Source: Rhodanobacteraceae bacterium
GTDB taxonomy: Bacteria; Pseudomonadota; Gammaproteobacteria; Xanthomonadales; Rhodanobacteraceae
DNA: 64,000 bases
Assembly: GCA_004299555.1 (NCBI GenBank)
Contig: SCQU01000023.1
Coordinates: 62,001-126,000 of the forward strand
Reading direction: 5' to 3'
Position numbers and translations under genes: made by a program. Every line of letters begins with the position of its first letter. Position 1 is the first letter of the stretch. Shown here piece after piece: positions 59,882-64,000 of the stretch. The notes beneath the pieces are model-generated. The model was not told the DNA's origin, searched no databases, and was given only the letters and a program-made list of their open reading frames with translations.

Positions 59882-61678
59882 ATGGACCCGCTGGCCGCAT
59901 CGGGATTGCGTGCGCTGCTCGGCCGTACAGCCGTCTTCGGCCGCCTGCGCGCGCGCGAACTGGACGCCCTGATAGAGGAAATGGCGTGGCTGTGGTTGCC
60001 GGGTGGCGCACCGCTGTACCTGCACGCAGAACCCTCCGACAACCTCTACGTCCTGAAGTCGGGCAGCCTTGGCGTGTTTGGCCAGCCGGAAGCCGGCGGA
60101 CCGCCGCGCATGCTGGGCGTGATCCCGGCTGGTGCCACGCTTGGTGAACTCGGACTCATCACCGGTACCGTGCGCGCGCAGAGCGTGCGCGCATTGCGCG
60201 ATTCGGAACTGCTGTGCCTGTCGCGGGCGGGTTTTGAGAAGCTGATCGCACGCCACCCGCTGGCGATGCTGGGCGCGGCGCGCGTGGCGGTGCAGCGCCT
60301 GCTGCAAGGCGGCCGCGACGACGCGATTCGTCCCCCCCGCACCTTCGCAATCCTGCGTTTTGACGCTGGCAGCACCGCGCACGCCTTCGCCACGGCGCTG
60401 CAGCAGGAGCTGTCGGCCTTCGGCGCGTGTACCGTCATCGACGCCGAATCGGGACGCGGCCACGATACCGACTGGTTCACGGCGTGCGAAGCCGCGTCGC
60501 GCTTTGTGCTGTATGTGGACGATGGCGATGCGACCTGGCGGCAGCTGTGCCGGCGCCAGGCGGACGCCCTGCTGTTGCTGGTGGACGCCGCGCAACCCGC
60601 CACGCCGTGGCCGTATCCCATCGCGGAAACCGCCTACGCCGGCGGCACCCTGCGCGGCACCGCGGCGGAGGCCATGCACCACCGTCCGCGCCACCTGATC
60701 CTGTGCCACCCGCCGGGCAAGTTCATCTACGGCGCCGCGCACGCGTGGCGCACCGCGCTCGATCACGGCGCCTGGCAACACCACCACTGGCGCCACGGCG
60801 CGGACGTCGCGCGGATCGCGCGCCTGCTCGCGGGCCACAGCACCGGCCTGGTGCTGTCCGGCGGCGGTGCCCGCGGCTTTGCGCAGATCGGCGTGATGCA
60901 GGCATTGCGGGAAGCGGGCATCGTCATCGACACCGTGGTCGGCACCAGCATCGGCGCGATCATCGGCGCCGGCATCGCCTACGAGTGGGACGACGGCAAA
61001 TTGCGCGCCGCCTGCCGCCGCGCGCTGGTGGATGGCAAACCGCTGTCGGACTGGACCGTGCCGGTGGTGGCATTGACGCGCGGCGCGCGCACCACGCTGC
61101 TGCTGCGCGAGGCCTTCGGCGAAATCGACATCGAGGACCTGCCGATCCGGTTTGCCTGCGTGTCGGCCGACCTCACCCTGGGCACCACGGCCGTCCACCG
61201 CGAGGGCCTGCTCTGGCGCTGGCTGCGCGCGTCCAGCGCGGTGCCCGGCATGCTGCCGCCGCTGTTCCACCGCCGCCACGTTTACGTCGACGGGGCCGTG
61301 ATCAACAACCTGCCGACCGACGTGCTGGCCGAAGAAACCCACGAGCGCGTGATCGCGGTCGACATCGGTGCCGACGACACCCTGACGGCCGGGGTGGATG
61401 AATCGGCTTCGCCGCCCCTGCCCACCCTGTGGGCGCAACGCCACCGGCACGACCTTCGGCCCAGCGTGTTCTCGATCCTGGTGCGCGCCGGAATGGTCAA
61501 TTCCGAAACCGGCAGCGCCCGCCGGCGCGAGCTGGCGGACCTGGTGCTGCACCCGGACATGCAGCAGATCGGCCTGTTCGATTGGCAGCAGTTCGACCAC
61601 GCCATCGAGATCGGCTACCGCTGCACGCGCGCTGCGCTGCGCAGCCGGGCCGCGTCAGCGCAGCAGGAAGCGCAGTAG
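59882..61678 (+). CDS. cNMP-binding / patatin-like phospholipase (NTE-like)
   Basis: This 598-residue protein joins a cyclic-nucleotide-binding domain (about residues 15-145) to a patatin lipase domain (about 315-530), the arrangement of neuropathy target esterase-like proteins. The nucleotide pocket keeps GELGLITGTVRAQSVRA, with the Glu and Arg that contact the nucleotide. The lipase has the oxyanion hole GGGARGFAQIG, the nucleophile Ser in GTSIGAIIG, and the catalytic Asp in VDGAVINN. Residues 155-310 form a middle domain of unknown fold. No membrane helix is seen. Probable activity is hydrolysis of (lyso)phospholipid, perhaps controlled by cAMP or c-di-GMP. Its 3' end overlaps the convergent aldehyde dehydrogenase gene by 24 bases. 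Confidence 0.87.
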   Translation: MDPLAASGLRALLGRTAVFGRLRARELDALIEEMAWLWLPGGAPLYLHAEPSDNLYVLKSGSLGVFGQPEAGGPPRMLGVIPAGATLGELGLITGTVRAQSVRALRDSELLCLSRAGFEKLIARHPLAMLGAARVAVQRLLQGGRDDAIRPPRTFAILRFDAGSTAHAFATALQQELSAFGACTVIDAESGRGHDTDWFTACEAASRFVLYVDDGDATWRQLCRRQADALLLLVDAAQPATPWPYPIAETAYAGGTLRGTAAEAMHHRPRHLILCHPPGKFIYGAAHAWRTALDHGAWQHHHWRHGADVARIARLLAGHSTGLVLSGGGARGFAQIGVMQALREAGIVIDTVVGTSIGAIIGAGIAYEWDDGKLRAACRRALVDGKPLSDWTVPVVALTRGARTTLLLREAFGEIDIEDLPIRFACVSADLTLGTTAVHREGLLWRWLRASSAVPGMLPPLFHRRHVYVDGAVINNLPTDVLAEETHERVIAVDIGADDTLTAGVDESASPPLPTLWAQRHRHDLRPSVFSILVRAGMVNSETGSARRRELADLVLHPDMQQIGLFDWQQFDHAIEIGYRCTRAALRSRAASAQQEAQ

Positions 61679-63052
61679 CCGGCCGGCACGTGCGCCGTAG
61701 GGCGGACGCAACCAGCCGGCAGCCGACCAGCGCGCCTGGCGGAACACCGGCACCTGTTTGGAAAAGGCAAGAAACCCCGCGTACCCGTGGTAGGCGCCCA
61801 TGCCGGACGGGCCGATACCGCCAAAGGGCAGATGCGACTGCACGAATTGCAGCACGCAATCGTTGATGGCCACGCTGCCGGCGCTGCAGCGGGCGAGCAC
61901 GGCGTCCACCCGTGCGCGATCGGCGTCGAACACATACAGCGACAACGGCCGCGGGCGCGCATTGATGTAGGCGATGGCGTCGCCGACCTCACGATAGGCC
62001 ACCAGCGGCAACACCGGCCCGAAAATCTCTTCGCGCATGAGCGCGGTCGACTCCGGCGCGTCGAGCACCAGGGTGGGCGGCAAATCGCGCGCGCCGGGTC
62101 CGGATCGGGCCAGCGGCACCACCTGCGCGCCCGCCGCCCGCGCCTCGGCCAGCCACCGTTCCAGCCGTGCGTGCTGCGCGTCGTTGACGATGCTGGCGTA
62201 ATCGACGCCGGCGCGCGCATCCGGGTAGTGCTGCGCCACATAGGCGCGCAGCAAGCCGACCAGTGCGTCGCGCTCGTCGGCGTGCACCAGTACATAGTCG
62301 GGCGCGATGCAGGTCTGGCCCGCGTTCAAGAACTTGCCCGCGGCGAGGCGGTCAACGTTGCGCGCGGTCACGCTGCCAGGCGCCAGCAGTGCGGGCGACT
62401 TGCCGCCAAGCTCCAGCGTCACCGGCGTCAGGTTGGGCGCCGCCGCGGCCAGCACCTTGCGGCCCACCGCGGTGGAACCGGTGAACAGCAGATGATCGAA
62501 GGCCAGTGCGGTAAACGCCGCTGCCACCGCGGCATCGCCTTCGATGACGGCAACCCGCGCCGGCGGGAATACCTCGGCCACCAGCGCCGCCAGCAGCGCC
62601 GAGGTGCGGGGGGTGTGTTCGGAGGGCTTCAGCAGCACATGATTGCCGGCCGCCAGGGCATCGACGAGCGGGACCAGGGCCAGGTTGACCGGGTAGTTCC
62701 AGGGGCTGACGATGCCAACCACGCCCAGCGGCCGGGTCAGGATCTCGCAGCGCGCCGGGAAAGACGTCGCATTGGCCGCGACCCGGCGCGGCCGCATCCA
62801 GCGCTTGAGATGGCGCCGTGCGTGGTCGATCTCGTGCAGCACCGGCAGGCCGTCGGCCATGAGGGTCTCCGCGCGTGGGCGGCGGCCGAAGTCCGCCGCC
62901 ACGGCCGCGACAAAATCTTCCAGCCGCGCCTTGAATGCCGCGCGCAAGCGCGCAAGGTCGGCGTCGCGCTGCGCGGCGTCCGGGATCTGTGCGCGCCACG
63001 CCGCGCGTTGGTGATCCAACAAATCCTGCATGGCGGCGGGCGACGTGTTCAT
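61655..63052 (-). CDS. Coniferyl-type aldehyde dehydrogenase
   Basis: This 465-residue protein is an NAD(P)-dependent aldehyde dehydrogenase of the short form that includes coniferyl aldehyde dehydrogenase (CalB) and fatty aldehyde dehydrogenases. The nucleotide site is SPWNYPVNLAL and FTGSTAVGRKV; the general base Glu is in LELGGKSP, and the nucleophile Cys is in NAGQTCIAPDYV. EEIFGPVLPLV and HLPFGGIGPSGMGAYHG are also typical; the latter loop and the C-terminal basic stretch mark this subgroup. No signal peptide. The substrate cannot be stated from sequence. Start ATG 63052; an internal ATG at 63031 is possible. Divergent from the carbonic anhydrase-like gene. Confidence 0.9.
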   Translation of the reverse strand: MNTSPAAMQDLLDHQRAAWRAQIPDAAQRDADLARLRAAFKARLEDFVAAVAADFGRRPRAETLMADGLPVLHEIDHARRHLKRWMRPRRVAANATSFPARCEILTRPLGVVGIVSPWNYPVNLALVPLVDALAAGNHVLLKPSEHTPRTSALLAALVAEVFPPARVAVIEGDAAVAAAFTALAFDHLLFTGSTAVGRKVLAAAAPNLTPVTLELGGKSPALLAPGSVTARNVDRLAAGKFLNAGQTCIAPDYVLVHADERDALVGLLRAYVAQHYPDARAGVDYASIVNDAQHARLERWLAEARAAGAQVVPLARSGPGARDLPPTLVLDAPESTALMREEIFGPVLPLVAYREVGDAIAYINARPRPLSLYVFDADRARVDAVLARCSAGSVAINDCVLQFVQSHLPFGGIGPSGMGAYHGYAGFLAFSKQVPVFRQARWSAAGWLRPPYGARAGRLLRFLLR

Positions 63053-63108
63053 GGGGGTAGGCAGGCGTTACGATGACACGATCGTGATCCAGGCAGGCAT
63101 GAAGCGCA

Positions 63109-63648
63109 ATGACCAGCGTGCGGACGTACCGCGGCACCACGCCGAAACTTGGGACGCGTGTCTACATCGACCCGGCGGCAACGGTCATCGGGGCCGTGGA
63201 ACTGGGTGATGACGTGTCGGTCTGGCCGGGCGCGGTGCTGCGCGGCGACGTCAACCGCATCCACGTTGGCGCGCGCAGCAACGTGCAGGATGGCGCGATC
63301 GTGCACGTGACCCACGCCGGCCCGTACACACCCGGCGGCCTGCCTTGCGGCATCGGCGCGGATGTGACCATTGGCCACGGCGCCGTGATCCACGCCTGCA
63401 CGGTCGACGACTGCTGCCTGATCGGGATGCACGCGACGCTGCTGGATGGCGCGGTGGTGCAACACCACGCATTGGTTGGCGCGGGTGCGCTGGTGGCGCC
63501 CGGCAAGACGGTCGGGGCGGGCGAGCTCTGGGTCGGCAACCCGGCCCGCCGCGTGCGCAAGCTTTCCGACCGCGAAATCGAAGCCCTGCAGTACTCGGCG
63601 CGTCACTACGTCACGCTGAAGGACGAATATCTCGCGGCCCTGTCGTAG
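63109..63648 (+). CDS. Gamma-class carbonic anhydrase family protein (YrdA-like)
   Basis: This 179-residue protein is a left-handed beta-helix of hexapeptide repeats. The three putative zinc His are in the usual places: NVQDGAIVHVTH and IGHGAVIHACTV. GIGADVTIGHG and the downstream GMHATLLDG, VGAGALVAPGKTV and ELWVGNPARRVRKL complete the family pattern. Proteins of this YrdA/CaiE type are homologous to gamma-carbonic anhydrases but many show little or no activity, so the reaction is not claimed. Genes of this family are often near aroE in gammaproteobacteria, as here. Confidence 0.92.
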   Translation: MTSVRTYRGTTPKLGTRVYIDPAATVIGAVELGDDVSVWPGAVLRGDVNRIHVGARSNVQDGAIVHVTHAGPYTPGGLPCGIGADVTIGHGAVIHACTVDDCCLIGMHATLLDGAVVQHHALVGAGALVAPGKTVGAGELWVGNPARRVRKLSDREIEALQYSARHYVTLKDEYLAALS

Positions 63649-63680
63649 AGGCACACCCTGCGCGCGAGCGCACACCACGC

Positions 63681-64000
63681 CTACTCCTGGAGTGTGCGCA
63701 ACGCGGCATCCGTGTCCGGCCACACGCCGTGCCAGCGTGCGAACGATGCCGCCGCGGTTTCAACCAGCATCCCGAGGCCATCGGACGCGGCGGCGCACCC
63801 GGCCTGCTCCGCCCACGCAATGAAACCACGCGCGGCCGGCCCGTAGCTGAGGTCATAGGCGGACGTGCGCCGGCCTGCCAACGCGGCGGGCAGCCGCAGT
63901 GCCGCGTGCTGCACGCCCGCCGAGGTCGCGTTGATGATCAAATCGAACGCTGATTCGCCCGCAAGCACGGCCCACGCAACGGCGCGCACCCGCGCCGTTG
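63681..64000 (-). CDS. aroE: Shikimate dehydrogenase, C-terminal part
   Basis: The frame runs off the right edge of the window, so only the last 106 codons are seen. AroE reduces 3-dehydroshikimate to shikimate with NADPH in aromatic amino-acid synthesis. The C-terminal half shows FDLIINATSAGVQ, YDLSYGPAARGFIAWAEQAG and DGLGMLVETAAASFARWHGVWPD, which match the E. coli protein closely in spacing, ending in LQE. The N-terminal substrate-binding domain and the NADP loop lie beyond the window. It is convergent with the carbonic anhydrase-like gene, whose stop is 32 bases away. Confidence 0.92.
   Translation of the reverse strand, partial: TARVRAVAWAVLAGESAFDLIINATSAGVQHAALRLPAALAGRRTSAYDLSYGPAARGFIAWAEQAGCAAASDGLGMLVETAAASFARWHGVWPDTDAALRTLQE

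Noticed and set aside
1-64000. Prophage, transposon, CRISPR array or defence system
   Set aside because: No integrase, transposase, terminal repeats, regularly spaced repeats or defence-type protein motifs were found; nearly all genes are housekeeping or envelope functions.

Overview
The window is about 64 kb of high-GC, gene-dense chromosome from a gammaproteobacterium, most likely of the Lysobacterales (Xanthomonadales). This placement is inferred from gene order and gene types: dsbA, an EEP-family nuclease, slt, an NDUFA9-like protein and cca in a row; a TopA with a basic tail and no zinc fingers; a fused MFS/acyltransferase protein; and a giant ankyrin membrane protein beside a KefC-type antiporter and prlC. 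I saw no rRNA, tRNA, CRISPR array, prophage or intact insertion sequence.

Layout. 1-5.7 kb (+): the end of dsbA, an EEP-family protein, a soluble lytic transglycosylase, an NDUFA9-like protein and cca. 5.7-9 kb: a frameshifted LysR remnant, a GMC oxidoreductase and a small membrane protein. 9-19.6 kb (-): DHA2-type exporter, hemC, LplT-acyltransferase fusion, purD, AMP-ligase, tsaC and topA. 19.8-25 kb: dprA and a LysM protein (-), then def-fmt-rsmB (+). 25-31.8 kb: a surface-glycan set with two GT2 enzymes (-), two ArnT-like membrane transferases and a GT9 enzyme (+).

31.9-44.6 kb is a complete aa3-type cytochrome c oxidase locus: SCO and PCuAC copper chaperones, a Caa3-type CtaG, a PAS-GGDEF-EAL protein, heme O and heme A synthases, a CxxxC redox protein, SURF1, a DUF2909 protein, and the structural genes ctaE, ctaD and ctaC with a DUF2244 gene first in line. 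A Cox11-type copper chaperone is not present, and three residues known to bind the Mg/Mn ion between subunits I and II are all replaced. putA is divergent from this operon; both have clear sigma-70 promoters between them.

47.9-64 kb: two MacB/FtsX-type ABC permeases behind a near-perfect sigma-54 promoter with upstream palindromes, a FadL-type porin with an operator-like inverted repeat, a 1141-residue ankyrin membrane protein, a KefC-type antiporter, prlC, a cNMP-binding/patatin lipase, a coniferyl-type aldehyde dehydrogenase, a gamma-carbonic anhydrase homologue and the end of aroE.

The best leads are the missing oxidase metal site, the sigma-54-controlled orphan permease pair, a palindromic element inserted in frame in ctaA, and a 126-bp repeat present twice just downstream of unrelated genes. 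All assignments rest on reading motifs by eye; no database search was run.
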